NCBI GenBank assembly: GCA_030145305.1
Contig: JAQYVX010000005.1
Span: 124,001-188,000 of the forward strand
DNA from: Halarcobacter sp.
Lineage (GTDB): Bacteria; Campylobacterota; Campylobacteria; Campylobacterales; Arcobacteraceae
Reading direction: 5' to 3'
DNA: 64,000 nucleotides
In this document: one piece after another, positions 25,682 to 35,248 of the stretch
How the letters are laid out: every line of letters begins with the position of its first letter
Position numbering within the stretch: the first letter of the stretch is position 1
Position numbers and translations under genes: made by a program
Notes under the pieces: generated by a model
Told to the model about the DNA's origin: nothing
Seen by the model: only the letters and a program-made list of their open reading frames with translations
Database searches by the model: none

Positions 25682-26815
25682 ATGAATTCATCTTTTGTAG
25701 ACTTATCAAAATTAACAGCTAATGATGATTTAACTCCAGTTCTTGGGGGAAAATGGCCAGGTATTCAAATATACTACCCACCAATTAAATTTAATCCATT
25801 AGATGGTACATATGAAAGTATGGAACAAGCAAAGCTAAGATTACAAAAACATGCTTATAAAACAAAAGCACATACTGTACTTTTTGATTTAGAAGATGGT
25901 TGTAGACAAAAAGCTATGAGTAGAGAGCTGTTAATTCAAGAGCTTCCAAAGTTTCCAGCAAGAGATTTTCAAATAGCAGTTAGAATTAATCCTTTTAGAA
26001 CTGATGAATACGAAGAAGACTTAAAAATGTTGAGACAAATTCATAAACATATCGATGCTATTGTTTTAGCAAAAGCTGGTGAAGTTTATGGTGACGCTGA
26101 AATTAGAGATTTATCTTCATGGTTAGTTTCTATTGGAAGTAATTTACAAATTCAACCAATTATTGAACATCCAAAGTCTCTTAAAATTGCAGATCAATTA
26201 ATGAGTCATTCAACAGTACAACACGTTGTATTTGGTATCCATGACTTTTCAAAAGCAATGTCTTATAAAATCACGCCAGAGGGTTGGATTGATGAATTAG
26301 AAACATTTTTCAATATCCTTACTATGGAAGCTAGAATCAAAGGTAAAGGTGTTATTGGAGGGGTTGAAGTATTATTAACTCCAAACTCATTACCAGATTC
26401 TTGTGTTGAGAAAAAAGATATTAGAAGATGGTTAGATTTACATGGTGATGATGCATCAAGACATGTTTATGCACATGCACAAAGAGAATATGCAATGGGA
26501 CTTACAGGAAAACAAGTAATTACTCCAAATCATATTAATATTTGTAAAGTTGCTTTTACTCCTTCTCCTAAAGAGATAAATAAAGATATAGCAATATTAA
26601 AAGAAGCTATTAAAACTGATGCATTATTAAGTGGCGCAATTAGATATGAAGGTGAGATGTTAGATCCACCAATGTTTGGTAAATCTTTACAAAACATTTT
26701 AAGAGCAGATGCTTTAAATAGCTTAAATCAAAATGATTATGAATTTGCATTAAAAGTATTAAATAGAATGCCATTACATACATTTAAAGAAAACTGGCCT
26801 TACGGTCAAATCTAA
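25682..26815 (+). CDS. HpcH/HpaI (CitE-like) CoA-ester lyase family enzyme
   Basis: 377 residues, a TIM-barrel C-C lyase of the CitE/malyl-CoA lyase family. Catalytic marks are intact: FDLEDG (D69, E71, D72), R101 in VRINPF, K131 in LAKAGE, metal-binding E162 in IEHPKS and D188 in FGIHDF. It is longer than typical CitE, with an N-terminal extension of about 60 residues and a C-terminal region ending FKENWPYGQI. Expected to cleave (or form) a 3-hydroxyacyl-CoA ester such as malyl-CoA or citramalyl-CoA, or to act as a malyl-CoA thioesterase; the exact substrate cannot be read. First gene of the operon, with a good AGAGGAAA ribosome site. Confidence 0.82.
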   Translation: MNSSFVDLSKLTANDDLTPVLGGKWPGIQIYYPPIKFNPLDGTYESMEQAKLRLQKHAYKTKAHTVLFDLEDGCRQKAMSRELLIQELPKFPARDFQIAVRINPFRTDEYEEDLKMLRQIHKHIDAIVLAKAGEVYGDAEIRDLSSWLVSIGSNLQIQPIIEHPKSLKIADQLMSHSTVQHVVFGIHDFSKAMSYKITPEGWIDELETFFNILTMEARIKGKGVIGGVEVLLTPNSLPDSCVEKKDIRRWLDLHGDDASRHVYAHAQREYAMGLTGKQVITPNHINICKVAFTPSPKEINKDIAILKEAIKTDALLSGAIRYEGEMLDPPMFGKSLQNILRADALNSLNQNDYEFALKVLNRMPLHTFKENWPYGQI

Positions 26816-26831
26816 TTAGGGAGTTGAAATT

Positions 26832-29351
26832 ATGAGTTCAAACATAAAAATTGAAGTACCTGAGTTTTTGAATATTGGTGTAGATTGTACATCAAAGCAT
26901 TTAGGAACATCAAAAGAAAATAGTACAGCAATGATAATTGAAGATGACAAACTTGGTACTGATGAAATTACATACAAAGAATTATCAGAGAGATCTGATC
27001 AAATATGTAACTTCCTAACAGGAATTGGAATTATGCCAAGAGATAGAGTATTAGTTTGTTTAAAAAACTCTTTAGCTTACCCTATCTCTTTCTTTGGAGC
27101 TATAAAAGCTGGAATTATTGCAGTTCCAACTTCTACACTTTTAAGTGGTTCAGAAGTTAAATATCTTGCAGAAGATTCACAAGCAAGTGCTATTGTATTA
27201 TCTGCATCTATGTATGAGAACCTAGTTCCTTATTTAGAAAATGTTGATAACTTAAAAACAATCATTATTGCTGGGATTGATTCAGTAGAAGAATTAAAAA
27301 GACCAAAAGGGATAAACCTTTATGCGTTAAGTGAGATTTTAAAAAATACTGATAAAACTCCAAATCATTATAAATCTAAATCAGGAGAACCTGCATATTT
27401 AGTATATACTTCAGGAACAACAGGTTATCCAAAGGGAGTTTTACATTCACATAGATCACTTGTAGGAAGAACTCCTGCTACTGAGTATTGGTTTAACTTT
27501 AAAGAGAATGATAGAATTATGCATTCTGGTAAATTTAATTGGACTTATGTCTTAGGTTCTGCTCTTATGGATCCATTATATAATGGTCATACTGTAATTG
27601 CTTATGAAGGTGTAAATGATGCAGGAACGTGGATTGAATTAATTAAAAAACACAAATGTACTATGTTTATTGGTGTTCCAACTATCTATAGACAGATTAT
27701 TCAAAAAACAGAATTTTCTGCAAAAGATTGCCCAAGTTTGAGATATTGTATGAGTGCGGGTGAGCATTTATCAGATGAAATGATTGGCTTATGGAGAGAT
27801 AGATTTAAGCAAGATATTTATGAAGCAATTGGAATGAGTGAGTGTTCTTACTATATTTCACATTCTATAAATAACCCAATTAGACCTGGTTCTGCTGGCT
27901 TTGTTCAACCAGGACACACTGTAAAATTAATTGATCCTGATACTTTAGAAGAAGTTGGAACTGAAGAAGAAGGCATGATTTGTATTGGAGAAGATGATCC
28001 AGGATTATTCTTAGAATATTGGCAATTAGAGGATGAAACGACTAAAGCTAAACATGATGGATATTTCTTTACAGGGGATTATGCTAAAAAAGATAAAGAT
28101 GGTTATATCTGGTTTATTGGTAGAAAAGACGATATTATCAACACTTTTGGCTTTAGAGTATCTCCACATGAAATTGAAAGAGTTGTAAAAACTCATAACG
28201 CTGTTGCAGATTGTGTTGCTTTTGGATTAGAAATTGGAAAAGATAAAGTAATTGTTGCAATTGCTGTAATTGGACATGAAAAATTAAGTGAAGAAAAAGA
28301 ACAAGAAATTTTAAAATTTTCACAAGATAATTTAGCAAAATATAAAGCACCTAAAACAATATTTGGTCTAAATGATTATCCAAGAACTAAAAATGGAAAA
28401 GTTCTAAGAAAACAACTTGTAAAACAATTACATGAAAAATATCATGCAATTGAAACTGGTGAAGAGATTATTAAATACAAAGCAAGAAGATCAATGTTAT
28501 TTGTACCTGCATATAATAAAAAGTTTGTACAAAAAGCAAAATCAGTATTAGCTGATTCTATTGTATTTGATTTAGAAGCTATTTTACAAGAACAAAGAGA
28601 AATAGCTAGAAATGTTATAAAAGAAGTATATGCTGAAGAAGGTTCTAAATTTGGAGATTCTGAAAGAATTTTAAAAGTTAATTTCTTAGGAAGTGAAGAC
28701 TTTAAAAAAGATATGGAATTAGCAGCTGATATTGAAATTGATGCAATCTTATTTTCAAGAATTGAAACAAAAGAGCAAGTTTTAGAAGCAGAAAAAGCAT
28801 TAATAGAACTTAATCCAAATCTTACAATGATGCTAATGATTGAAACACCACTTTCAATTTTAAATTCACCTGATATTTGTGCGGCAAGTTCAAAACTTGA
28901 AGTTATAGTTGTAGGTTCTAATACTCTTGCTAATAGACTTCAAATTGATATTAGAAGAGGTTCTAAAGCTATGTTTAATTACCTAGCTAGAATTGCTTTA
29001 TCTGCTAAAGCATATGGAAAAACAGTTATTGATGGACCTCATAATGATGTTCATGATGAGTTTGCTTGTGAAGATTCAACTAAAGATGCCTTTAACTTAG
29101 GTTTTGATGGTAAATCATTAATTCATCCGGTACAAGTTGAATATATTAATGATATCTTTACTCCAAAACAAAAAGAAGTAGAAGACTATGAAGAAATGAT
29201 TAGCCTATACGAAAAAGCTGCAAAAGAAGGTAAAGAGGTTATTCAATATAAAGATAAACTTGTTGACAAATGTAGAATTGTTTGGGCTAAAAAAATGATT
29301 ACATTATATGAAACATATAAATCTTTAGGTCAAAACCTATTTAATAAGTAA
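26832..29351 (+). CDS. Acyl-CoA synthetase fused to a degenerate CitE-like domain
   Basis: 839 residues. Residues 1 to about 535 are an AMP-forming acyl-CoA synthetase most like the benzoate/cinnamate-CoA ligase group: P-loop YTSGTTGYPKG at 192-202, A5 motif YEAIGMSE, A7 TGDY, A8 GRKDDIINTFGFR, and catalytic K523 in RTKNGKVLRK. Residues 551-839 are a CitE/HpcH-type barrel, but its key residues are changed: DLED is DLEA (580-583), the VRIN arginine is K615, the PK lysine is R643, and the metal-binding GxED is GSNT (695-698). Only E671 in the IET motif remains. The barrel is probably not a lyase. The natural acid substrate is unknown; the operon suggests a C5 dicarboxylate. Confidence 0.85.
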   Translation: MSSNIKIEVPEFLNIGVDCTSKHLGTSKENSTAMIIEDDKLGTDEITYKELSERSDQICNFLTGIGIMPRDRVLVCLKNSLAYPISFFGAIKAGIIAVPTSTLLSGSEVKYLAEDSQASAIVLSASMYENLVPYLENVDNLKTIIIAGIDSVEELKRPKGINLYALSEILKNTDKTPNHYKSKSGEPAYLVYTSGTTGYPKGVLHSHRSLVGRTPATEYWFNFKENDRIMHSGKFNWTYVLGSALMDPLYNGHTVIAYEGVNDAGTWIELIKKHKCTMFIGVPTIYRQIIQKTEFSAKDCPSLRYCMSAGEHLSDEMIGLWRDRFKQDIYEAIGMSECSYYISHSINNPIRPGSAGFVQPGHTVKLIDPDTLEEVGTEEEGMICIGEDDPGLFLEYWQLEDETTKAKHDGYFFTGDYAKKDKDGYIWFIGRKDDIINTFGFRVSPHEIERVVKTHNAVADCVAFGLEIGKDKVIVAIAVIGHEKLSEEKEQEILKFSQDNLAKYKAPKTIFGLNDYPRTKNGKVLRKQLVKQLHEKYHAIETGEEIIKYKARRSMLFVPAYNKKFVQKAKSVLADSIVFDLEAILQEQREIARNVIKEVYAEEGSKFGDSERILKVNFLGSEDFKKDMELAADIEIDAILFSRIETKEQVLEAEKALIELNPNLTMMLMIETPLSILNSPDICAASSKLEVIVVGSNTLANRLQIDIRRGSKAMFNYLARIALSAKAYGKTVIDGPHNDVHDEFACEDSTKDAFNLGFDGKSLIHPVQVEYINDIFTPKQKEVEDYEEMISLYEKAAKEGKEVIQYKDKLVDKCRIVWAKKMITLYETYKSLGQNLFNK

Positions 29352-29360
29352 GGATTAGTA

Positions 29361-30443
29361 ATGTCTAAAATAAGTACTAAGATTAGCTCAAAAATAAATA
29401 TTGGAAACTTTTTTGAAGACTTTTCTATTGGTCAAAAAATTGTTCACCCACTTCCTAGAACAATTAGTGAAGGCGATGTATCTTTATATATTGCTTTTAC
29501 TGGTTCTAGATTTGCCCTTCATTCATCGGATATAGTTGCCAATGAAATGGGATATGAGAAAAGACCTATTGATGATACTTTAATGTTTCATTTAACATTT
29601 GGAAAATCTGTACAAGATGTATCTTTAAATGCAATTGCAAATTTAGGTTATGCTGAGATTGCTTTTCCTAATCCAGTATATGTGGGAGATACAGTTTCAA
29701 TGACATCAACAGTTATTGGACTAAAAGAAAACTCAAGTGGAAAAAGTGGAGTTGTATATGTTCACTCTATTGGATATAACCAAAATCATGATGAAGTTCT
29801 AAATTTCAAAAGATGGGTTATGGTTCATAAGAAAGATAAAGAAACTAAATCAGGAATCAATGAAGTTCCTACTTTTGCAAAAACTACTCCGATTTTAGAT
29901 GAGATTAATCTTCCTAAAATCAAGTGTGTAGATACTAATGCAAGTGGTGGAAAATTCTTTTTTGAAGATTATGAAGCTGGGGAGAGATTAAATCATCCAG
30001 ATGGTATTACAGTTGATAATAGTGATCATACACTAGCAACTAAGTTATACCAAAACAATGCAAAAGTACATTTTAATGATCACATGATGAAAAGCTCACC
30101 AATGGGTCAAAGGTTAATGTATGGGGGAATTGTTATTTCAATGGCAAGAGCATTATCATTTAATGGTTTTCAAAATGCTCAGAATATATATGCAATAAAT
30201 AGTGGCGCCCATGCAAACCCTACATATGCAGGGGATACAATTTATGCCTATACGGAAGTTTTAGAAACTATTGATCATAAAAGAGACGATATTGGATTAT
30301 TAAGATTAAGAACGATTGCTATTACAAATCAAAAATCTTCTGAAATTGAAAATCCAAAAGATGAAAATGGTAAGTATTTAAAAAATGTAGTACTTGACTT
30401 GGATTATACAGTTGTTATTCCAAAGAAAAAAACAAAAAAATAA
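29361..30443 (+). CDS. mch: MaoC-type double hotdog hydratase, mesaconyl-CoA hydratase-like
   Basis: 360 residues forming two hotdog domains. It closely resembles mesaconyl-CoA hydratase (beta-methylmalyl-CoA dehydratase) of the ethylmalonyl-CoA pathway: GNFFEDFSIGQ, the HALYSS-like FALHSSD, VQDVSLNAIANLGYAE, NSSGKSGVVYVHS and the second-half HFNDHMM. That family interconverts mesaconyl-CoA and erythro-beta-methylmalyl-CoA. It lies between the ligase fusion (9 bases) and the malyl-CoA lyase-like gene (20 bases), which are the steps expected before and after it. Assigned from remembered family sequence, so substrate specificity is inferred. Confidence 0.82.
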   Translation: MSKISTKISSKINIGNFFEDFSIGQKIVHPLPRTISEGDVSLYIAFTGSRFALHSSDIVANEMGYEKRPIDDTLMFHLTFGKSVQDVSLNAIANLGYAEIAFPNPVYVGDTVSMTSTVIGLKENSSGKSGVVYVHSIGYNQNHDEVLNFKRWVMVHKKDKETKSGINEVPTFAKTTPILDEINLPKIKCVDTNASGGKFFFEDYEAGERLNHPDGITVDNSDHTLATKLYQNNAKVHFNDHMMKSSPMGQRLMYGGIVISMARALSFNGFQNAQNIYAINSGAHANPTYAGDTIYAYTEVLETIDHKRDDIGLLRLRTIAITNQKSSEIENPKDENGKYLKNVVLDLDYTVVIPKKKTKK

Positions 30444-30463
30444 ATAAAAAAAAGGAAAATATT

Positions 30464-31447
30464 ATGACACACCCTAACGAAGCACTATTTGGTTCAGGAA
30501 ACAATTTACCAATTATCCCATCTTGTGAGCATTTTGCAGGTAGCGAAAAGCTAATCTTAAAAGGTTTCCAAATGCAAGAAAAATTAGGACCTGTTTTTGA
30601 TATAACTTGTGATTGTGAAGATGGAGCTGAAACTGGTAAAGAAGTGGAACATGCAAATATGATTGTAAGAGTTGTTAACTCTGAAGCAAACAAATATGCA
30701 ATGGCAGGAACGAGAATTCATGATTTTGATCATCCAGATTGGAGACAAGATATTGATATTTTAGTACCAGGAGCTGGTGAAAAACTTGCATATATTACTA
30801 TTCCAAAATCAACTTCATATGAAGATGCTAAAACTCAAGTTGAATATATTCAAGCTAAATGTAAAGAAGCTGGAATTTCAAGAGAAATTCCTATTCACGT
30901 TTTAATTGAAACTCATGGAGCATTAAGAGATGTAGAAAAAACTGCAACTTTGCCTTGGGTACAAGTTCTTGACTTTGGATTAATGGACTTTGTTTCAGGT
31001 TACCAAGGTGCAATTCCTGCATCAAATATGAGATCACCTGGTCAATTTGATCATAGATTAATTGGTGCTGCTAAAGCAAAAGTTGTTCAAGCTGCTTTAG
31101 AAAACCATATTATTCCTTGTCACAATGTTACTTTAGATTTAAAAAATCCATACCAAACATATAAAGACGCTGAAAGAGCTAAAAATGAATTTGGATTCTT
31201 AAGAATGTGGTCAATTTACCCAACACAAGTAACAGCAATTGTTGATGCAATGAAACCTGACTTTACAGAACTTGAAGCTGCACAAAATATTTTATTAGCT
31301 GCACAAGATGCTGAATGGGGACCTATTCAATATGATGGTGAATTACATGATAGAGCAACATATAGATATTTTTGGGAATTAGTTCAAAGAGCAAATTTCT
31401 CTGGAACAAAATTACAAGAAGAAGTTTCAAAAAGATTCTTTTCTTAA
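30464..31447 (+). CDS. Malyl-CoA/beta-methylmalyl-CoA lyase-like enzyme (HpcH/HpaI family)
   Basis: 327 residues. Intact family residues: D50, E52 and D53 in CDCEDG, R84 in TRIHD, K115 in IPKST, E149 in IETHG and D175 in GLMDF. Cleaves 3-hydroxyacyl-CoA esters; with a mesaconyl-CoA hydratase just upstream, cleavage of beta-methylmalyl-CoA to glyoxylate and propionyl-CoA is the simplest reading. The conserved segments SCEHFAGSEKL and MRSPGQFDHRL are characteristic of a subgroup I recall from betaproteobacteria beside Mch-like genes. It differs clearly in sequence from the two other CitE-type domains in the operon. Last operon gene before a perfect hairpin. Confidence 0.84.
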   Translation: MTHPNEALFGSGNNLPIIPSCEHFAGSEKLILKGFQMQEKLGPVFDITCDCEDGAETGKEVEHANMIVRVVNSEANKYAMAGTRIHDFDHPDWRQDIDILVPGAGEKLAYITIPKSTSYEDAKTQVEYIQAKCKEAGISREIPIHVLIETHGALRDVEKTATLPWVQVLDFGLMDFVSGYQGAIPASNMRSPGQFDHRLIGAAKAKVVQAALENHIIPCHNVTLDLKNPYQTYKDAERAKNEFGFLRMWSIYPTQVTAIVDAMKPDFTELEAAQNILLAAQDAEWGPIQYDGELHDRATYRYFWELVQRANFSGTKLQEEVSKRFFS

Positions 31448-31480
31448 TCATTAAGATTAAGACAAAAAGTTTTATATATA

Positions 31481-31513
31481 TTTTAGATAAGAAGAATATC
31501 TTCTTATCTAAAA
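31481..31513 (+). terminator. Hairpin after the CoA-ester operon
   Basis: A perfect 15-base stem (31481-31495 and 31499-31513, core AGATAAGAAGA/TCTTCTTATCT) with a 3-base loop, 33 bases after the lyase stop. The following sequence is AT-rich but lacks a long T run, so termination strength is uncertain. Confidence 0.65.
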
Positions 31514-31532
31514 ATTAATTTAAGGATAAAAA

Positions 31533-31598
31533 ATGAATAATAAAAAATTACCTGTCAAGGTCGCCTACTACAGTGAGAAGAGTTTATATCCCAGGTAG
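31533..31598 (+). CDS. Possible 21-residue mini-ORF in a GC-richer segment
   Basis: An AAGGAT ribosome-like site precedes an ATG encoding a peptide of 21 residues ending EKSLYPR. The stretch 31551-31598 is about 48% GC, well above its surroundings, and the +1 frame is also open (VRRVYIPGRF...). Outer bases ACCTG (31550-31554) and CAGGT (31592-31596) can pair, so it could instead be a structured RNA or a gene remnant. There is no recognised homologue. The rest of the gap between the CoA-ester operon and the DUF5718 gene holds nothing I can support. Confidence 0.2.
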   Translation: MNNKKLPVKVAYYSEKSLYPR

Positions 31599-31719
31599 AT
31601 TTAAAGACAATAAAATCAACTACCCTATAAACTTCAATTAAAAATTCTCACTCTAATAAATAATCATCAAAAACAAAAAAATTATTGTCAAATATTTTAA
31701 AAAATAAAAAGGCATAAAA

Positions 31720-32562
31720 ATGAATAAATATAATATAAATGTAGAAGAATTAAGAGATTATTTAGGATTTGGTGTTGCAGGAAATTTTGCAAACCACTTA
31801 GGAGAAGCTGGAGAAGCTGATGAGTTTTCAGTAATAAAAACAGAAGATAAAGATGCACCAAAAGGACTTTTCCCTTTTTATATCCCAAATCACGATACTT
31901 TTTTAGGCGAATTCCCTATTTGTACAGATAAAATCAATCACAATGATATGGAACATTTACAAGTTGAAGCAGAAGTTGGATTAATTTGTGATTTTGTTTA
32001 TGAAAATGAAAAACTAGTAGATTTAAAACCAAGGTTTTTTGGCGCATTTAATGACTGTTCTAACAGAATTCAAGATGGAAATAAACTAAGCACAAAAAAA
32101 AATTGGGGCTCTAATTCTAAAGGAATAGCAACAGAATTTATAGAAATTGATAATTTTGAAGAAAATGGAATTCTATCAAGATTTCATATTGCTTCATTTG
32201 TAAGAAGAAATGGTGTTCTAAAAGATTATGGGACAATAAGTGCTGTAAAATCGTACTCATACTTCTTTAATCAATTAAAAGATTGGATGATTGATAAATT
32301 TAATACTCAAGAAGATTCTGGTCCTTTAGAAGAATTACCTCCTTTTTTAAAAGATATAAAGAAACATAAAGGTCTATTAATAGCAGCAGGAGCAACGGCA
32401 TATACAGATTTTGGGAAACACAATTTTTTAGAAAAAGGAGATGAAATTTATATATATGTATATAATGCCCATTTTCACTCTTTTGAAGATATTATGCAAG
32501 ATATGTCAGGAATGGATTTGCACTTGTCACAATGTAGTAAATTACACCAAATTGTGGAATAA
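31720..32562 (+). CDS. DUF5718 family protein
   Basis: 280 residues. Matches my recollection of the DUF5718 family known from Campylobacterota: GFGVAGNFANHLGEAGEA, APKGLFPFYIPNHDTFLG, FGAFNDCSNR, KKNWGSNSKGI and AAGATAYTDFGKHNFLEKGDE. The layout of acidic residues (EAEVGLICDF) resembles fumarylacetoacetate-hydrolase folds, which handle 2-keto acids, but I cannot confirm a metal site. There is no signal peptide. It is separated from the upstream operon by a hairpin and 270 bases. The reaction is unknown. Confidence 0.8.
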   Translation: MNKYNINVEELRDYLGFGVAGNFANHLGEAGEADEFSVIKTEDKDAPKGLFPFYIPNHDTFLGEFPICTDKINHNDMEHLQVEAEVGLICDFVYENEKLVDLKPRFFGAFNDCSNRIQDGNKLSTKKNWGSNSKGIATEFIEIDNFEENGILSRFHIASFVRRNGVLKDYGTISAVKSYSYFFNQLKDWMIDKFNTQEDSGPLEELPPFLKDIKKHKGLLIAAGATAYTDFGKHNFLEKGDEIYIYVYNAHFHSFEDIMQDMSGMDLHLSQCSKLHQIVE

Positions 32563-32628
32563 TTTAACTATATTTAAATTTAGCAAGCTCTTAATATCTA
32601 ATTATTAGTAACTATTTATTTTTTTCTG

Positions 32629-32634
32629 TATAAT
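32629..32634 (+). promoter_or_regulatory. Sigma-70 -10 element for the chemoreceptor gene
   Basis: A perfect TATAAT lies 31 bases before the ATG at 32666, which is preceded by an AGGGGA ribosome site. Confidence 0.45.
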
Positions 32635-32665
32635 TTAAGTAGAAATTTTAATAGGGGAATAAAAA

Positions 32666-35092
32666 ATGAAAAAAGAATCAAGTTTTGGAAATAAACTATT
32701 GTTTCAAGTTTTAGGTGTAACAATATTTGTATTTGGATTAACAATGTTTTTTGTTACAAAATATTCTTATGACACAGCAGAAGATGATGCAAAAAACTAT
32801 GTTAATGAAATGTCTGGAAAATATGCAGCACAAATTCAAAATAATATGAGCCAAGCTGTAGTTTTATCTAAAGCTATGTCTTCAAAATTTGAAGAAGCTT
32901 TAAATAGTAATGTTGCCTTAAATGAAGAAGAAGTAGTTAACTATTTTAAAGCTATTTTAAAAGATAATAAAGATGTTGTAGGAATTTGGTTTAAAAATAA
33001 ACCTAAAGAATTATTCTTTAAGCTAAATGAAGATAACAAAGAAACAAATGGTTATGACAAAATAGGTCAATTTAATCCTTATGTAGTAAGATCAAATGGA
33101 AATTTTGTAGTTCAATCTGGTTCAGTTTACAGTGATGAATTAGAGTGGATAAAAGGCCCAAAAGAAGCTGGAAAAACATATATAACTAAACCATATTTAT
33201 ATTCAATTGATGGCGTAAAAGTTCTTATGACTACAATAGCAGTTCCTATGTATAATAAAGGTAATTTTATTGGTTCTATTGGTGTAGATATTACTCTAAA
33301 TACTTTTTCAAAAATGGCATCTTCAATTAAAATTTATGAGCATGGGTATTCATTTATTGTTGATAGTTTTGGAACAATTTTAGGACATCCTGATAAAAAA
33401 TTATTAGGCAAAGACCTATTAACTATGGCAAAAAATGATAGTGATTATGTGCAAATTTTAGAAAATACGAAAAAAAGTAAAGATTATATGTTTTTCAAAG
33501 AATCACATACAGATAACCTTGAATCACTTTATTATTCAAAATCATTTGAAATTTTAGATACTGGGAAAAACTGGACTTTTGTAATTTCTGCACCAACAGC
33601 TGAATATATGTCTCATGCTATTTTTATTAGAAATTTCTCTATTATTGCAACACTTTTAGGTATTCTTATTATTGCTTTAGTAATCTATTTTTCAGTTAGA
33701 AAATTAAATAGTAATCTTTCTTCAATATCTGTAGGAGTAGAAGACTTCTTTAAATACTTAAATAAAGAGACAACAGATACTAAGCAAATTACAATTAATT
33801 CAAAAGATGAATTTGGAGTAATGGCACATAGTATAAATGAAAATGTAACTAAAATCAGTCAAGCTATAAATGAAGACAATAGATTAATTGATGAGGTAAA
33901 AATAATTGTAAATACTGTAGGAGAAGGTTATTTAGATAAAAGAATTAATAAATCAAGTACTTCTGAATCTCTTAATGAATTAAAAAATCTTTTAAATGAT
34001 ATGTTAAATAATCTTGAAGCTTTAGTAGGGAAAAATTTAAATAATATAAGTGATGTATTATCTCAATACTCACAAAGAAACTTTACGCCAAATCTTGATG
34101 CCCAAACTTCAGGTAAAATTGGAAATGAAATTATTAGAATGAACAATATGATTTCAAGTATGTTAAAAGACAACCAACAAGATGGGCTATCGTTACAACA
34201 AAGTTCAGATGAATTAACATCTAATGTAAATACATTAAGTAATAATGCAACTTCTCAAGCGGCCTCTCTTGAAGAAACAGCTGCTTCTATTGATGAAATC
34301 ACAAGTAATATTGAACAAACTAGTCAAAAAGCACAAGAGATGTTAATCATTTCAAATCAAACAAAAGATTCTGCAACTGAAGGAAAAGCTTTAGCTAATG
34401 ACACAGTTATTGCTATGGAAGAAATTAATGAAACTGTTATAAATATTAATGAAGCTATCTCGGTTATTGACCAAATAGCCTTCCAAACAAATATTCTATC
34501 TTTAAATGCAGCTGTTGAAGCAGCAACTGCTGGTGAAGCAGGAAAAGGCTTTGCTGTTGTTGCACAAGAAGTAAGAAATCTTGCTTCAAGATCAGCTGAA
34601 GCTGCAAAAGAGATTAAAGATTTAGTTGAAAGCGCAACATCAAAAGCAAACAGTGGTAAAAATATTAGTAGTAAAATGATAGAAGGATTTAATCAATTAG
34701 AAGAAAAAATTGTTCATACTAGTACTTTAATTGATGATGTTAGTAATGCTGCTAAAGAACAAACAATTGGTATGTCACAAATTGCAGATGCAGTTGGACA
34801 ATTAGACCAATTTACACAAGAAAATGCTTCTGTTGCAGATAAAACAAACGAAATTGCACAAGAGACTAATAATATTGCAATTCAAATTGTTAAAAATGTT
34901 GATAAAAATAATTTTGAAGGAAAAGATACAAAAAAAGTTCTTCAAAAAAGAAGTGATGTGGCTTCTACTAATAGTAACAAAACTATTAATTCAGAGCCAA
35001 AAACATCTATTTCAGCAACAAAAATCAAAACAGAAGCTAAAATAATAACAGCAGAAAAATCAAACGATAATAATGAATGGGAAAGCTTCTAA
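32666..35092 (+). CDS. Methyl-accepting chemotaxis protein with double Cache sensor
   Basis: 808 residues. A transmembrane segment at about 9-30, a periplasmic dCache domain (about 35-315, with [13 protein letters not shown] and [15 protein letters not shown] typical of its two lobes), and a second membrane segment at about 320-343. A HAMP-like region leads to the signalling hairpin, whose tip reads [17 protein letters not shown]. The C-terminus ends EWESF, a short aromatic-containing tail of the kind used to dock adaptation enzymes. Cache domains of this type bind amino acids or small carboxylates, but the ligand cannot be stated. Confidence 0.93.
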   Translation: MKKESSFGNKLLFQVLGVTIFVFGLTMFFVTKYSYDTAEDDAKNYVNEMSGKYAAQIQNNMSQAVVLSKAMSSKFEEALNSNVALNEEEVVNYFKAILKDNKDVVGIWFKNKPKELFFKLNEDNKETNGYDKIGQFNPYVVRSNGNFVVQSGSVYSDELEWIKGPKEAGKTYITKPYLYSIDGVKVLMTTIAVPMYNKGNFIGSIGVDITLNTFSKMASSIKIYEHGYSFIVDSFGTILGHPDKKLLGKDLLTMAKNDSDYVQILENTKKSKDYMFFKESHTDNLESLYYSKSFEILDTGKNWTFVISAPTAEYMSHAIFIRNFSIIATLLGILIIALVIYFSVRKLNSNLSSISVGVEDFFKYLNKETTDTKQITINSKDEFGVMAHSINENVTKISQAINEDNRLIDEVKIIVNTVGEGYLDKRINKSSTSESLNELKNLLNDMLNNLEALVGKNLNNISDVLSQYSQRNFTPNLDAQTSGKIGNEIIRMNNMISSMLKDNQQDGLSLQQSSDELTSNVNTLSNNATSQAASLEETAASIDEITSNIEQTSQKAQEMLIISNQTKDSATEGKALANDTVIAMEEINETVININEAISVIDQIAFQTNILSLNAAVEAATAGEAGKGFAVVAQEVRNLASRSAEAAKEIKDLVESATSKANSGKNISSKMIEGFNQLEEKIVHTSTLIDDVSNAAKEQTIGMSQIADAVGQLDQFTQENASVADKTNEIAQETNNIAIQIVKNVDKNNFEGKDTKKVLQKRSDVASTNSNKTINSEPKTSISATKIKTEAKIITAEKSNDNNEWESF

Positions 35093-35104
35093 ATAAACAA
35101 ATAG

Positions 35105-35136
35105 AAATTAAGAGGTACTCAAACCTCTTAATTTTT
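35105..35136 (+). terminator. Intrinsic terminator after the chemoreceptor gene
   Basis: A perfect 12-base stem AAATTAAGAGGT (35105-35116) / ACCTCTTAATTT (35123-35134) with a 6-base loop, followed by T's. Confidence 0.85.
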
Positions 35137-35248
35137 AGATAAATTCAATTGCTTAAAAAAATGATAAAACTCTCTTTTATTAAAACCTAAGATACTTTCG
35201 TTAGGATTTCATTTATTAATATTTCATTAAAAATAAAAAGGTTAGATC

